Shown: positions 20,688 through 32,745 of the stretch, in pieces
Layout of the letters: every line of letters begins with the position of its first letter
Numbering within the stretch: the stretch's first letter is position 1
Source of the DNA: Leuconostoc gelidum subsp. gelidum KCTC 3527
GTDB lineage: Bacteria > Bacillota > Bacilli > Lactobacillales > Lactobacillaceae
Direction: 5' to 3'
DNA length: 64,000 nucleotides
Assembly: GCF_000166715.1 (NCBI RefSeq)
Contig: NZ_AEMI01000003.1
Location: forward strand, 1 to 64,000
Translations under genes and position numbers: made by a program
Notes under the pieces: model-generated
Told to the model about the DNA's origin: nothing
What the model saw: only the letters and a program-made list of their open reading frames with translations
The model's database searches: none

Positions 20688-20836
20688 TGTGGATAAGACA
20701 TAATAAACTAGCTGTTTTTCCCACAACATTGTGAACAAGTTTAATCGTTCTCTACGTTATGACCAGCCAGTTATCCCCAACTTGAACACCCCTTATTATT
20801 ACTACTAGATCTTTTATTTAAAATATTTAAAAACAT
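20688..20836. other. oriC, dnaA-dnaN spacer with DnaA boxes and probable unwinding site
   Basis: A perfect box lies at 20688-20696 (-), and a one-mismatch box TTATCCCCA at 20771-20779. The latter is followed by a short GC-richer stretch, then ATTATTACTACTAGA-type triplets (20793-20809) that resemble DnaA-trio repeats, and then AT-rich sequence. This order is that of the Bacillus basal unwinding system. Confidence 0.75.
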
Positions 20837-20872
20837 GGCTACGCATATTGCTAAAATTAAAGGAGCATAATT

Positions 20873-22006
20873 ATGCAATTCTCAATTAATCGTCAAGCTT
20901 TTATCAAGGCATTAAATGATGTCTCTCGTGCAATTTCATCTCGGACAACAATTCCAATTTTGACAAACATCAAAATTGTCTTAACACAAGAAGAGTTAAT
21001 TTTAACAGGGTCAAATAGTGATATTTCAATTGAAACGCGTATTGAACAATCAGATACTGGTGCCCAATTAATTATCAAACAACCAGGTGGAATCACATTA
21101 CTAGCGACATTCTTTTCAAATATCGTTAAAAATTTACCTGCTGATGATATGACCTTATCTGTTGACGGGGTTCGTGCTAGTATCACATCTGGTGCATCTG
21201 ATTTTACAATTAATGGTCAGGATGTTCATAACTATCCACAATTACCAGAAATGGATGATGTTCAAAGTTTGAGTGTTTCGGCAGCACAACTTGTTGATAT
21301 TATTTCACAAACAAAAATCTCTGCTTCAACACAAGAGAGTCGTCCTATTTTAACTGGTATCCACTTAGCTTTGAATGGTAACGATGTCAAAGCTGTGACA
21401 ACTGATTCACATCGCTTATCGCAACGAATTGTCACTTTGACGGGAACTGATGCGCATGTTAAAGCTGATGTGATTATGCCAGCTAAATCGTTTAACGAAT
21501 TACAAAGTTTGCTAGAAGGACAAGATCGAGTTGAAATCAAGTTAGCAGCAAATCAAGCGGTATTTGATTTAGGCAATACTACGTTTTATTCAAGGTTGTT
21601 AGAAGGAAACTATCCAGAAACTGATCGCTTGATTCCTACAGAAAGCACAACACAGCTCACGATTGAAGCGAGTGCTTTATTAGGTGCAATTAATCGTGCC
21701 AGTTTATTGAGTCATGAAAGCCGAAATAACGTTGTGCAACTCACACTTGAAAATGGCGTGGTAACACTAATTGGAACATCACAAGAAGTAGGTCGTGTAC
21801 AAGAAGAATTGGTGACCAAATCCGTAGAAGGGGAAAATTTGGAGATTTCATTTAATCCAGATTATGTTCGTGATGCGCTACGCGTGTTTAATGGTAAAGC
21901 TGTGGATATCAAGTTTACAAGTAATTTGCGCCCATTCACATTGACACCAGCTGGTGAAACAGATGATAAGCAATTACAGCTGATTACACCAGTCCGCACG
22001 TTTTAA
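20873..22006 (+). CDS. dnaN: DNA polymerase III beta subunit (sliding clamp)
   Basis: The 377-residue protein is the processivity clamp. It begins MQFSINRQAFIKALNDVSRAISSRTTIPIL and ends with the LITPVRTF tail, both conserved in DnaN; three similar domains of about 120 residues can be followed. AAAGGAG precedes the ATG. A strong terminator follows, so dnaN is separated from yaaA-recF. Confidence 0.98.
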   Translation: MQFSINRQAFIKALNDVSRAISSRTTIPILTNIKIVLTQEELILTGSNSDISIETRIEQSDTGAQLIIKQPGGITLLATFFSNIVKNLPADDMTLSVDGVRASITSGASDFTINGQDVHNYPQLPEMDDVQSLSVSAAQLVDIISQTKISASTQESRPILTGIHLALNGNDVKAVTTDSHRLSQRIVTLTGTDAHVKADVIMPAKSFNELQSLLEGQDRVEIKLAANQAVFDLGNTTFYSRLLEGNYPETDRLIPTESTTQLTIEASALLGAINRASLLSHESRNNVVQLTLENGVVTLIGTSQEVGRVQEELVTKSVEGENLEISFNPDYVRDALRVFNGKAVDIKFTSNLRPFTLTPAGETDDKQLQLITPVRTF

Positions 22007-22056
22007 TTCCTGACGGGCGTTTTGAATAAATTTGATAACAAACAAACATTTATGCC

Positions 22057-22102
22057 TAAAACGGTCTAAAATCGCTTAAAAACGATTTTAGACCGTTTTT
22101 TT
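22057..22102 (+). terminator. Terminator after dnaN
   Basis: AAAACGGTCTAAAATCG pairs with CGATTTTAGACCGTTTT, followed by T residues. Confidence 0.93.
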
Positions 22103-22146
22103 AAGAATAAGCTGCAAAAAAATGGTACAATACAAGAGTAACTAAT

Positions 22147-22608
22147 ATGACGAAAAATATAAAAATCACAACTGAATACATCACACTCACACAATTACTC
22201 AAAGAAGAGAATATTATTTCTTCTGGTGGTCAGGCAAAGTACTATCTAATGGATTTTCCAGTCTTGTTAAATGGCGAGACTGAAAATCGACGTGGCAAAA
22301 AATTATATAACCACGATGAGATTACTGTGGACGGCGAGAACTATGTCATTTCATTAGCAGATAATGCTGATGAAATGATTGCAGCAGCACAAGAAGAAAA
22401 GGCTGAACGTGCTGCTGCTGCAAAAAAAACCGTGCGTAATGACCGAATTAAAGCACAAAAAGCTGCTGTCGCTAAAGAACGTAAAGAGGCACGATTTGCT
22501 GAATTACGTAAGAAAAACGGGACACGTGCAGGTGGTTTTGGTCGATCTAATCAAGGTGGTCGTGGTGCAGGACCAAAAGGACCTGGTTCTTGGAACTCCA
22601 ATCGCTAA
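22147..22608 (+). CDS. yaaA: S4-domain protein YaaA with long C-terminal extension
   Basis: Residues 1-72 form a YaaA-type S4 RNA-binding domain ([23 protein letters not shown], then [16 protein letters not shown]). YaaA proteins are normally about 70-80 residues; this one has 153. The extension is an Ala/Lys/Glu-rich probable helix (about 75-120) followed by a glycine- and arginine-rich tail with GGFGR, GGRG and GPKGPG. It overlaps recF by 19 bp. It may help in ribosome or RNA processes; the tail's role is unknown. Confidence 0.9.
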   Translation: MTKNIKITTEYITLTQLLKEENIISSGGQAKYYLMDFPVLLNGETENRRGKKLYNHDEITVDGENYVISLADNADEMIAAAQEEKAERAAAAKKTVRNDRIKAQKAAVAKERKEARFAELRKKNGTRAGGFGRSNQGGRGAGPKGPGSWNSNR

Positions 22609-23717
22609 GACTTGTTAATTACCGTAATTATACTGACCTAACGCTAAATTTTAGTGATGGTGTGAATGTTTTTTTGGGTGAAAATGCACAAGGTAAGACA
22701 AATTTACTAGAAAGTATTTACGTTTTAGCTTTGGCACGCTCGCATCGAACAAGTAGTGATAAAGATTTAATTCGTTGGCAGGAAAAAGAAGCCACAATTA
22801 GTGGTCGAGTTAAGAAAAACATTAGTGATACGCCGTTATCTTTGCACTTTTCGAATAAAGGCAAAAAAGCGCGTGTGAATCATTTGGAACAATCTAAATT
22901 ATCACAATATATTGGCCAATTAAATGTTATTTTATTTGCACCTGAGGACTTAGAATTAGTTAAGGGTGCACCAAGTGTGCGACGGCGGTTCATTGACATG
23001 GAATTTGGGCAGATGAACCCCTTATATTTGTACAATACAACGCAATACCGTCGCATATTAAAAGAACGTAACGCGTACTTAAAGCGTTTGCAAATGAAAC
23101 AAACCACGGACACAATTTTTTTAGATGTCTTGACAGAACAATTAGTTGACATTGGGTCGCAAGTACTTTTGGCACGTCAAACATTTTTAGAAAGACTGGA
23201 AGTTGCTGCGCAGCCCATTCATGCTGAAATTTCAAATAAACGTGAAACCTTAACTTTGAGGTATCAAACAAGTATTGATTTTGAAAAAGGGACTGATTTA
23301 GCAACGATTAAAGCCGTTTTTGAACAAACCTTAAAAAAACAACAAACACGTGAAATTATGCAAGGATCAACATTAGTTGGTCCACATCGCGATGATATCC
23401 AGTTCATTGTTAATGATAATGATGTGGCTGTTTTTGGCTCACAAGGTCAACAAAGGACAACTGCGCTTGCAATTAAGTTAGCTGAGATAGATCTCATGCA
23501 ACAAGAAACGGGTGAATACCCAATCTTGTTACTCGATGATGTTTTAAGCGAGCTTGATGCTAATCGGCAAACGCATCTTTTGTTAGCAATTCAAGATAAG
23601 GTTCAAACGTTCATTACAGCACCAACGTTAAGTGATGTCGCACGGCAATTAATTCATGCGCCTAAAGTGTTTCACGTGCAACAAGGTGAGATTGTGTTAG
23701 AAGAACAAGTTGAGTGA
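22590..23717 (+). CDS. recF: DNA replication and repair protein RecF
   Basis: The 375-residue SMC-like ATPase loads RecA on gapped DNA. Walker A is [13 protein letters not shown] near 30-42, and the C-terminal signature and Walker B appear as [17 protein letters not shown] and [13 protein letters not shown]. The start is a TTG inside yaaA ([17 protein letters not shown]), eight bases after AAAAGGA; no ATG fits the family N-terminus. A parS-like site lies within its 3' end. Confidence 0.96.
   Translation: MELQSLRLVNYRNYTDLTLNFSDGVNVFLGENAQGKTNLLESIYVLALARSHRTSSDKDLIRWQEKEATISGRVKKNISDTPLSLHFSNKGKKARVNHLEQSKLSQYIGQLNVILFAPEDLELVKGAPSVRRRFIDMEFGQMNPLYLYNTTQYRRILKERNAYLKRLQMKQTTDTIFLDVLTEQLVDIGSQVLLARQTFLERLEVAAQPIHAEISNKRETLTLRYQTSIDFEKGTDLATIKAVFEQTLKKQQTREIMQGSTLVGPHRDDIQFIVNDNDVAVFGSQGQQRTTALAIKLAEIDLMQQETGEYPILLLDDVLSELDANRQTHLLLAIQDKVQTFITAPTLSDVARQLIHAPKVFHVQQGEIVLEEQVE
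23668..23683. promoter_or_regulatory. parS-like site inside recF
   Basis: TGTTTCACGTGCAACA differs from perfect parS at one base. Its reverse complement is identical to the site at 33343-33358. Confidence 0.65.
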
Positions 23718-23721
23718 CTAG

Positions 23722-25752
<2,031 letters not shown>

Positions 25753-25809
25753 AAGAGTGTACGTTTGGCCTGTTATAAGGCATGATGGTGTTGTAAAAAA
25801 GCACTCGAA

Positions 25810-25825
25810 ACTGCCAATTGGCAGT
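25810..25825. repeat. Perfect 16-bp palindrome in the gyrB-gyrA spacer
   Basis: ACTGCCAATTGGCAGT can form an eight-pair hairpin. No T-run follows, so it is not a terminator. It may be a processing or protein-binding site. Confidence 0.6.
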
Positions 25826-25860
25826 ACATAACTTCAGAATAACGTTATAAGGAGTAAAAA

Positions 25861-28416
25861 ATGTCTGAACAAAATGATTCGCGCATTCGTAATGCGAATT
25901 TGTCAGAACAAATGAAAACATCATTTTTGTCATACGCTATGTCTGTTATTGTGGCGCGTGCATTACCTGATGTTCGCGATGGCATGAAGCCTGTTCATCG
26001 TCGTATTTTGTACTCAATGATTGAGCAAGGAAATACACCTGATAAGCCACATAAGAAATCCGCACGTATTGTTGGTGATGTCATGGGAAAGTATCATCCG
26101 CATGGTGATTCAGCAATTTATGAATCAATGGTCCGCATGGCCCAACCTTTTTCATATCGACATATGCTTGTTGATGGCCATGGTAACTTTGGTTCTGTCG
26201 ATGGTGATAGTGCTGCTGCTATGCGTTATACTGAGGCCCGTTTGTCAAAGGTTGCCATGGAAATGGTACGTGATTTAAACAAGGATACAGTTAATTTTAT
26301 ACCCAACTATGATGGTGAAGAACGTGAGCCTGAAGTCCTACCAGCACGTTTCCCTAACTTGTTAGTTAACGGTGCGACTGGAATTGCGGTTGGAATGGCA
26401 ACAAACATTCCAACGCATAACTTGGCTGAAGTTATTTCGGCGCTGCATATTCTGATGAACAACCCGGAAGCGACAACCATGGACTTAATGGAAGCACTTC
26501 CTGGACCAGACTTTCCAACAGGTGGGATTGTGATGGGCAAATCGGGTATTCGACGCGCTTATGAAACTGGTCGTGGACGAGTTACTGTTCGCGCAAAAGT
26601 AGATATTGAGCAAACAAAAACAGGTAAAGAACAAATTATTGTCACAGAATTACCTTACGCTGTCAATAAAGCTCGTTTGATAGAGCGTATCTCAGAATTA
26701 GCTCGTGATAAGCGTATTGAAGGTATCACAGGAATTCGTGATGAGTCCGATCGTGATGGTTTACGTGTTTCAATCGATGTGCGACGTGATGCATCTGCTA
26801 GTGTTATTTTAAACAATCTATACAAAGAGACACTATTACAAACAAACTTTAGTTTTAATATGTTGGCAATTAATGGTGGCAAACCTCAGACAATGAGCCT
26901 CAAAGAAATCTTAGTCGCTTATCTGATTCACCAACGTGAAGTTATTCGTCGTCGTACAGCTTTTGATTTACAAAAAGCACAGGCGCGCGCGCATATCCTT
27001 GAAGGATTACGCATTGCCTTGGATCATATTGATGAAATTATCAGCATCATTCGTTCATCAGCAACTTCAGAAGAAGCTAAAACACGATTGATTGATGGTT
27101 ATTCACTGTCTGATAAGCAAGCACAAGCCATTTTAGACATGCGATTAGTACGTTTAACTGGTTTGGAACGTGATAAAATTGAAGATGAATATCAAAAGTT
27201 GGTTGCTTTAATTACTGATTTGAAAGATATTTTGGCACATGAAGAACGTGTTGACCAAATCATTTATGATGAACTCTTAGAAATTCAAACAAAATTTGGG
27301 GATGCACGTCGTACAGAATTACAAGTCGGCGATGTGACTAATTTGGAAGATGAAGATTTAATCGAAGAAGAAGATGTTATTGTTACTTTGACGCGTAATG
27401 GTTATATTAAGCGCGTACCACAGGCTGAATTTAAAGCGCAAAATCGTGGCGGACGTGGTGTGCAAGGTATCAATGTCAATGATGAGGACTTTGTTGATCA
27501 AATGATTGCCACATCAACGCATGACACCTTACTATTCTTTACCAACAAAGGTAAAGTTTACCGAATGAAAGGTTATGAAGTACCTGAATATGGCCGTCAG
27601 GCTAAGGGTATTCCAGTTGTTAACTTACTTAAATTTGAAGGTGATGAAAAAATACAAACAGTTATTAATGTTCGTGGTGAAGCTGGCGAAAGCAAGGATT
27701 ATTTATTCTTTGTCACACGTCTCGGTGTTGTTAAGCGAACAGCTGTAAGTGAATTTTCAAATATTCGTACGAATGGTTTGAAAGCATTAACATTACGTGA
27801 TGATGATGAAGTGTTATCTGTTCAAATTACTGATGGTACGCAAAGTATTATGATTGCTACCAAAGATGGCTATTCTGTTAGATTTACGGAAGAAGATGTT
27901 CGTATCATGGGTCGTGCTGCAGCTGGTGTTCGTGGTATTCGATTACGTGATGGTGATTTGGTTATTGGATCAGATGTTGTGAGTTTGAACGATAATGTTT
28001 TGGTAATTACAGAAAAAGGTTACGGGAAACAAACACCAGTCAGTGAATACCCAATTAAAGGTCGTGGTGGTAAAGGAATTAAAACAGCCAATATCACTGA
28101 AAAAAATGGCACTTTGGCTGGTATGATAATCGTTCATGGTGATGAAGATATCATGGTTACCACAACGCAAGGTGTAATGATTCGATTTACTACAGAATCT
28201 GTCAGTCAAACTGGGCGTGCAACATTAGGTGTCCGTTTGATTCGTCTGGAAGATGGTGCTAAAGTAGCAACACTAGCAAAAGTCGAGCACGAAGAGAGTC
28301 TTGTTGATGATACAAAAGAAGATGTTTCACGTGAAACACCCTTGGATAATCAGCAGATGGAACAAGTAACAGAATTATTAAACCGCGCGAAATCTGATGA
28401 AACAAATGAAGATTAA
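25861..28416 (+). CDS. gyrA: DNA gyrase subunit A
   Basis: The 851-residue subunit breaks and rejoins DNA. The catalytic Tyr is in [11 protein letters not shown] near residue 124; the GyrA box in the C-terminal pinwheel is QNRGGRG (usual form QRRGGRG), followed by repeated blades. The quinolone-resistance region reads [17 protein letters not shown], which is wild-type-like with Ser and Glu. The acidic tail after about residue 820 is variable and contains a parS-like site. Confidence 0.98.
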   Translation: MSEQNDSRIRNANLSEQMKTSFLSYAMSVIVARALPDVRDGMKPVHRRILYSMIEQGNTPDKPHKKSARIVGDVMGKYHPHGDSAIYESMVRMAQPFSYRHMLVDGHGNFGSVDGDSAAAMRYTEARLSKVAMEMVRDLNKDTVNFIPNYDGEEREPEVLPARFPNLLVNGATGIAVGMATNIPTHNLAEVISALHILMNNPEATTMDLMEALPGPDFPTGGIVMGKSGIRRAYETGRGRVTVRAKVDIEQTKTGKEQIIVTELPYAVNKARLIERISELARDKRIEGITGIRDESDRDGLRVSIDVRRDASASVILNNLYKETLLQTNFSFNMLAINGGKPQTMSLKEILVAYLIHQREVIRRRTAFDLQKAQARAHILEGLRIALDHIDEIISIIRSSATSEEAKTRLIDGYSLSDKQAQAILDMRLVRLTGLERDKIEDEYQKLVALITDLKDILAHEERVDQIIYDELLEIQTKFGDARRTELQVGDVTNLEDEDLIEEEDVIVTLTRNGYIKRVPQAEFKAQNRGGRGVQGINVNDEDFVDQMIATSTHDTLLFFTNKGKVYRMKGYEVPEYGRQAKGIPVVNLLKFEGDEKIQTVINVRGEAGESKDYLFFVTRLGVVKRTAVSEFSNIRTNGLKALTLRDDDEVLSVQITDGTQSIMIATKDGYSVRFTEEDVRIMGRAAAGVRGIRLRDGDLVIGSDVVSLNDNVLVITEKGYGKQTPVSEYPIKGRGGKGIKTANITEKNGTLAGMIIVHGDEDIMVTTTQGVMIRFTTESVSQTGRATLGVRLIRLEDGAKVATLAKVEHEESLVDDTKEDVSRETPLDNQQMEQVTELLNRAKSDETNED
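28323..28338. promoter_or_regulatory. Consensus parS site inside gyrA
   Basis: TGTTTCACGTGAAACA is the exact perfectly palindromic parS sequence. It encodes the tail residues DVSRETP, a part of GyrA that is not conserved. Confidence 0.88.
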
Positions 28417-28456
28417 TATGCGTTATTAAGTTAATATTTACTTGTTAATTTATAAT

Positions 28457-28492
28457 AAAAACTCGATGGCTATATTAGTCATCGAGTTTTTT
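28457..28492. terminator. Terminator after gyrA
   Basis: AAAACTCGATG pairs with CATCGAGTTTT and is followed by a T-run. Confidence 0.88.
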
Positions 28493-28611
28493 ATTATGAT
28501 AGACCCTTTTTATTAGTAAACAGGGATGCAAGGTAACCAAACATAGCGTACCTCCTTAATTTCTATGATGCTATATGATACGAGAAGGCGTGTAATGTTG
28601 CTTATGAGTTA

Positions 28612-28875
28612 TTAAGGTCGGTCGTCATTGTCTGGTGTGACATCTTTACGCGAATCTGCTGAATAGTAATTTGTTTTTTTTGGTGCATCAGGTATGATAA
28701 TCCAAGCTAAAATATAAACTAAAATGCCAGGAAATGCTACTGAGAAAAATGAAATCAGTACAAATATAATACGTAACCAAGTTGCATTCCAACCAAAATA
28801 ATCAGCCACGCCTCCCATAACACCAGCAATCATGCGATTGTTACGTGAGCGTGTAAATGCTTTCTTTTTTGTCAT
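28612..28875 (-). CDS. PspC domain-containing membrane protein
   Basis: The 87-residue protein contains a complete PspC domain: RSRNNRMIAGVMGGVADYFGW, then LRIIFVLISFF and a final membrane segment ending WIIIPDAPKK. Proteins of this family take part in envelope-stress sensing. It is the last gene of a PadR-DUF4097-small protein-PspC operon. Confidence 0.9.
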   Translation of the reverse strand: MTKKKAFTRSRNNRMIAGVMGGVADYFGWNATWLRIIFVLISFFSVAFPGILVYILAWIIIPDAPKKTNYYSADSRKDVTPDNDDRP

Positions 28876-28887
28876 GATTAATACTCC

Positions 28888-29082
28888 TTATTTAATAATG
28901 TGTTGTAGTGTGTCGGCAATGTAGTAACCAACTGAAATCCAGCTGAGAAGTGCATGCCAAAGCGTTGAAAACCAGTCATGAGATGTTGCAAATTCAATAC
29001 CAGCAGCAAGCATAAGACCAACGCCATATGCTTGTATGCCATGTGATGGATGGCTATGATGATAATATTCTTTTATGGACAT
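28888..29082 (-). CDS. Small membrane protein of the PspC operon
   Basis: The 64-residue protein has a His-rich N-terminus (YYHHSHPSH), then hydrophobic stretches around 18-31 and 42-56. It is 12 bp upstream of the PspC gene. I do not recognise the family; a role in the same envelope-stress unit is inferred from position. Confidence 0.65.
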   Translation of the reverse strand: MSIKEYYHHSHPSHGIQAYGVGLMLAAGIEFATSHDWFSTLWHALLSWISVGYYIADTLQHIIK

Positions 29083-29124
29083 ATGAGTTCCTTTCGGTTA
29101 CGTGAAGTGAATAACATGTGTACC

Positions 29125-30468
29125 TTAATACACCTTAATTGTACCAGAATTGACGTTAGCATCAATCGTGAATTTAGGATTAGTGCCATAAAATCCGCGT
29201 TTATAGTTCGTCGTATTTTTGTCAAAATGAATATTTTCATCACGTTCAATTGTAACCATACCGCTGTTAGAAGATAGATCAAAATTAAAATGCTGTGTTG
29301 CCGGTGCGGTGACACGAATTGAACTAGAGTGAGCATGTAATTTCAGATCATCAGTTAATTCAGTTATACGCAAACGTAATGAACCAGAATTGGCGCTAAA
29401 TTGGCCACCGCCAACAAAATTGTCGACTTGAACAGATCCAGATGTCGCGCTGATTTTGGCGTGAGATATTGCGGCGTTTAGAAGCTTGACGCTACCAGAT
29501 TGATCAAATATTTCGGCTTTTTCAAAGGTGAGTCCGTCTGCTTTTACTGCGCCTGAATGTACTTCCCAAGCGGCGGTAGTAGCTTTAATTTGTTGCCCGT
29601 TAAAGCTACCAGAGTGAATGACTAGATTAAACGTACCGAGTGTCAAATTTTGTGCAGTGACACGGCCACTGTGGTTAATACTTGTTATATAGCCGGTATC
29701 AAAGTTTTTTGGAAAACCAACATTAATTAAAGTTCGTACGTGAAATAATAGGGGATGATCACCTTGTGATACTAAGACACGATCATCATTTTCTTCAATA
29801 TGGGCAAAATATCGCGCATTATCGCGATTAAAGTATTCGTCGACGGTTATGAGATCTGTCTTATCATTGGTATAAAAATTAACAGTGGCATCTCTATAAT
29901 CGAACACAAATTGTTTATCACTGATAGGAATTTGGGCATTATGATGAGCAGCAGCCCAGGTTGGCGCAGAATCATTTTCTTCGTTTTCATCAAAGTGCGA
30001 TTGATTCATATTGCTGTCATCATCGAACTTGTAATATTTTTTTCCAACCCGCGCGCCATCATGATCGACATGTAACCAATCACCAAATTGTACTTTATCA
30101 TGTTTGCCATCAATCACAATATCATCGCCTAAACGAACACCATGACCATCAATATGTAAGTTACCAACATGGAAACCATCATCTGAAATATCAATAAAGG
30201 GTTCTTTTTTTGGTTCGTCATCATGGTTTGCACCATTTGTTTTGGCTGTCTGACTTAAATCACGGAGGACAATATCAATGTCACCCAATTGTGCAAATGC
30301 ATCATCAAGTGCCTCGTCGTGGGATTTGTCTTGTTTAGCAAAATCCTGATAGGCTTCCATTAAATCGGCAACAAGTTCTTCTTTAAATTCAGTGAGTTGT
30401 GTGTTTGGTGTATATTTTGAGAAAATAACGTCCAAACGTGTCCGTATTTCCATTTCGATTGATGTCAT
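29125..30468 (-). CDS. DUF4097 domain-containing protein
   Basis: The 447-residue protein has an N-terminal helical domain (1-75, with SHDEALDDAFAQLGDID like the HAAS/DUF1700 type that interacts with PadR regulators). A charged linker with GVRLGDDIVIDG-type repeats follows, then a C-terminal beta-helix of short repeats (SGSVQVDN, SGSLRLRI, SSSIRV, SGMVTIE, SGTIKVY) as in DUF4097/YvlB-type proteins. It starts within the padR stop (ATGA overlap). Likely it transmits an envelope signal; no membrane segment is evident. Confidence 0.82.
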   Translation of the reverse strand: MTSIEMEIRTRLDVIFSKYTPNTQLTEFKEELVADLMEAYQDFAKQDKSHDEALDDAFAQLGDIDIVLRDLSQTAKTNGANHDDEPKKEPFIDISDDGFHVGNLHIDGHGVRLGDDIVIDGKHDKVQFGDWLHVDHDGARVGKKYYKFDDDSNMNQSHFDENEENDSAPTWAAAHHNAQIPISDKQFVFDYRDATVNFYTNDKTDLITVDEYFNRDNARYFAHIEENDDRVLVSQGDHPLLFHVRTLINVGFPKNFDTGYITSINHSGRVTAQNLTLGTFNLVIHSGSFNGQQIKATTAAWEVHSGAVKADGLTFEKAEIFDQSGSVKLLNAAISHAKISATSGSVQVDNFVGGGQFSANSGSLRLRITELTDDLKLHAHSSSIRVTAPATQHFNFDLSSNSGMVTIERDENIHFDKNTTNYKRGFYGTNPKFTIDANVNSGTIKVY

Positions 30469-30815
30469 AGTGATGCTCCTTCATTAATATTGCCAGTAAT
30501 CAAGCTGCTAATAATGTCCTTAGCAAATTCCCATTCCTGTAAGGCACTTACAAGATGTTGTTGACCAGACGTCGTGATTTTATAATATTTTCGACGTGCG
30601 CCTTGTGTTTCGTCGCCCCAATAGCTTGTGATATCATCACCCTTTTCTAAACGCCGAAAAGCAGTGTACAATGTTGCCTCGTTGAGATCATATTGCTGGT
30701 CGCTCAATAGGCGAATCGACTTGGCCACTTGATAGCCATAGGAATCACCTTGGTTAAGAATATTTAATATAATCGTGTCAGTATGCCCACGAATAAGATC
30801 TTTTGAAATAGCCAT
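30465..30815 (-). CDS. PadR family transcriptional regulator
   Basis: The 116-residue winged-helix protein reads DTIILNILNQGDSYGYQVAKSI, ATLYTAFRRLEK and YYKITTSGQQHL, the PadR signature. It is first in the operon and lies just downstream of a large inverted repeat overlapping its promoter, so autoregulation is likely. Confidence 0.92.
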   Translation of the reverse strand: MAISKDLIRGHTDTIILNILNQGDSYGYQVAKSIRLLSDQQYDLNEATLYTAFRRLEKGDDITSYWGDETQGARRKYYKITTSGQQHLVSALQEWEFAKDIISSLITGNINEGASL

Positions 30816-30841
30816 TTTATCACCTTTCTATAAGTTTCAAC

Positions 30842-30894
30842 TATATCATAAACCAAATTACTGTGGTTGTCAAAGTAATTTGGTTTATGATATA
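30842..30894 (-). promoter_or_regulatory. Promoter of the padR operon inside a perfect inverted repeat
   Basis: Arms of 21 bp (30842-30862 and 30874-30894) are exact reverse complements around an 11-base spacer. On the minus strand TTGACA (30868-30873) and TATGAT (30845-30850) are 17 bp apart, so the left arm covers the -10 box and most of the spacer, and the -35 box lies in the loop. This is a probable PadR operator. The rest of the 345-bp gap shows nothing further. Confidence 0.85.
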
Positions 30895-31160
30895 AAAAAC
30901 ATCCGAAAATATGGTCTTTACGTTAGAATTTGATTAACATATTTTGAAGCAATTGACACGTGGTGTCTTGGATCACTTTATGAATTGCACATAGCTAAAA
31001 TTCGTGATTACATTCTTAACGGAAAGTAAAATATTTAAATTTTGCATATAAAATCACAATATACAATTTTTCATGACAAAATAGGTATAAATTCATAACA
31101 ATCATTGCTATACTATTACTATTGGTGTTTTGATGAACGCATTACAAAGGAGAAAAGGAA

Positions 31161-31661
31161 ATGAGTAAAAAGAACAAAGTAATGATTGCTATTGTAGCAA
31201 CATTGATTATCATGGGTATTGGGGTCATGACAGCCCTTAGTATAACAGATGTTAACGGTGTTAAGATTGATGGACAAACGTCACAGATGATGTTGATTAC
31301 AGTGACTGTATCTGGTATTGTCGGAGTGATTGTTGGCGCACTGTTTAATAAATTATTTATCTGGTTGTCACAACTGGGACAAGAAGAAAAGCAATCCGTT
31401 TCATTTTTAACATCGTGGTATGCGACAGCAATTAGTCAGATACCATTTGCTATTATAAATATCTTTTTAGTGACCGTACTGAGCTTATATAAGTCAGGAA
31501 ATACAGTTGCTGCAATTATTAGTGGTGTTGTTAATGCACTGATTTACACATTCATTTTACGTCAAGAAAAGGTTATCACAAAGCGCACACAAATTATTTA
31601 TCTTGTGATTATGGTCGTATTGATCATTGCAATCAGTGCAGTACCTATGTTGATGAAATAA
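31161..31661 (+). CDS. Four-TM membrane protein of the efflux operon, YknW-like
   Basis: The 166-residue protein has about four or five membrane segments (about 9-27, 43-66, 83-112, 113-131, 142-162) and a short cytosolic loop. It precedes an adaptor, an ATPase and a MacB-like permease in the same order as Bacillus yknWXYZ, where YknW is a Yip1-type membrane protein aiding the pump. The similarity is positional and topological. Confidence 0.65.
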   Translation: MSKKNKVMIAIVATLIIMGIGVMTALSITDVNGVKIDGQTSQMMLITVTVSGIVGVIVGALFNKLFIWLSQLGQEEKQSVSFLTSWYATAISQIPFAIINIFLVTVLSLYKSGNTVAAIISGVVNALIYTFILRQEKVITKRTQIIYLVIMVVLIIAISAVPMLMK

Positions 31662-31701
31662 ATAACCGCACACTGAATTCAGAAGTATTGAGGGGAGTAG
31701 T

Positions 31702-32745
31702 ATGAAACGACGAACTAAAGTAACCTTAATTGTCACGAGTTGCGTTGTAGCTGTTGGTCTACTAGCAGTTACTGGGGTGACAACGTATCATAAAATGACA
31801 CACAAATCTGGTGCAACCGTCAAAACAGGTTATCAATCCTATACGGTGACCACTTCACCTGCTTTATCAATGTCAGGAAAAGTAGCTGCTAGCAAAACAC
31901 AAATGCTGAATACACCAACTGGTAAGCTACAACAAATTAATGTTAATAATGGTCAAACTGTTAAAAGTGGTGACATTTTGTTAACTGTAACGAACACGGA
32001 TATGCAGGAAGCAATTGACAATCAAAACGATATGATTGCTAAGTCGAATCGTGCGGTTAACAGTGCTGCAAGTGCACTAAAAAATGCACAACAGAGCTAC
32101 AATCAAGCAGATCCAGAAGCTAAATCTGCACTAAAAGATGGTGTAACGCAAGCACAACAAGCTGTTACTGATGCAAATACAGATGTGCAAGATGCACAAA
32201 ATAAGCTTGTTGATTTACAAAATAAACTGAATGTCAATTTAACGGCACCTTTTGATGGTATTGTTTCAGTAGATAATAATACAAAAGATGGTTTGCCTGC
32301 TTTAACAATGAACACTACTGAAAAGATGTTGCAGGCAACAGTATCAGAGTACGATTATAATAAGGTTCACAGTGGGGATAAAGTTACTGTCAGTGGCATT
32401 GATGGCACACCAAATCAAACAACAGCCATTGATAAAATTGAACAAATACCAGCAGAGAAAAGTAAAGGAACCACCTATTATCCATTTTCTGCTCATGTGA
32501 ACGAAAACTTTTTATACGGACAAAGTGTGAAAGTGAAAGTACCACAAAACGATCTCAAGGTGCCAAGTACTGCAGTTTATAAAGGCAATATCTATAAAAT
32601 AATCGATGGTAAAGCTAGTCGGATTAACGCTGATGTTACTAAGACAGGGACAAGTTATATCGTTAAGTCAGGCGTCGCTAAGGATGAGAAGGTTGTCCTT
32701 AATCCAGATAGTCATTTAAAAAATGGTGAAGCAATCAATGATTAA
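31702..32745 (+). CDS. Efflux adaptor (HlyD/MacA family), YknX-like
   Basis: The 347-residue protein has one N-terminal membrane anchor (about 9-29), a biotinyl-lipoyl half-motif (GKLQQINVNNGQTVKSGDILL), a coiled coil around 95-165 rich in Gln/Ala, the second half-motif (TAPFDGIVSVD), then beta domains. Such adaptors couple MacB-type pumps across the wall side. It overlaps the ATPase start by eight bases. Confidence 0.9.
   Translation: MKRRTKVTLIVTSCVVAVGLLAVTGVTTYHKMTHKSGATVKTGYQSYTVTTSPALSMSGKVAASKTQMLNTPTGKLQQINVNNGQTVKSGDILLTVTNTDMQEAIDNQNDMIAKSNRAVNSAASALKNAQQSYNQADPEAKSALKDGVTQAQQAVTDANTDVQDAQNKLVDLQNKLNVNLTAPFDGIVSVDNNTKDGLPALTMNTTEKMLQATVSEYDYNKVHSGDKVTVSGIDGTPNQTTAIDKIEQIPAEKSKGTTYYPFSAHVNENFLYGQSVKVKVPQNDLKVPSTAVYKGNIYKIIDGKASRINADVTKTGTSYIVKSGVAKDEKVVLNPDSHLKNGEAIND

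Noticed and set aside
30951-30970. TGACACGTGGTGTC as a possible parS
   Set aside because: Only the CACGTG core is shared; the outer bases do not fit.
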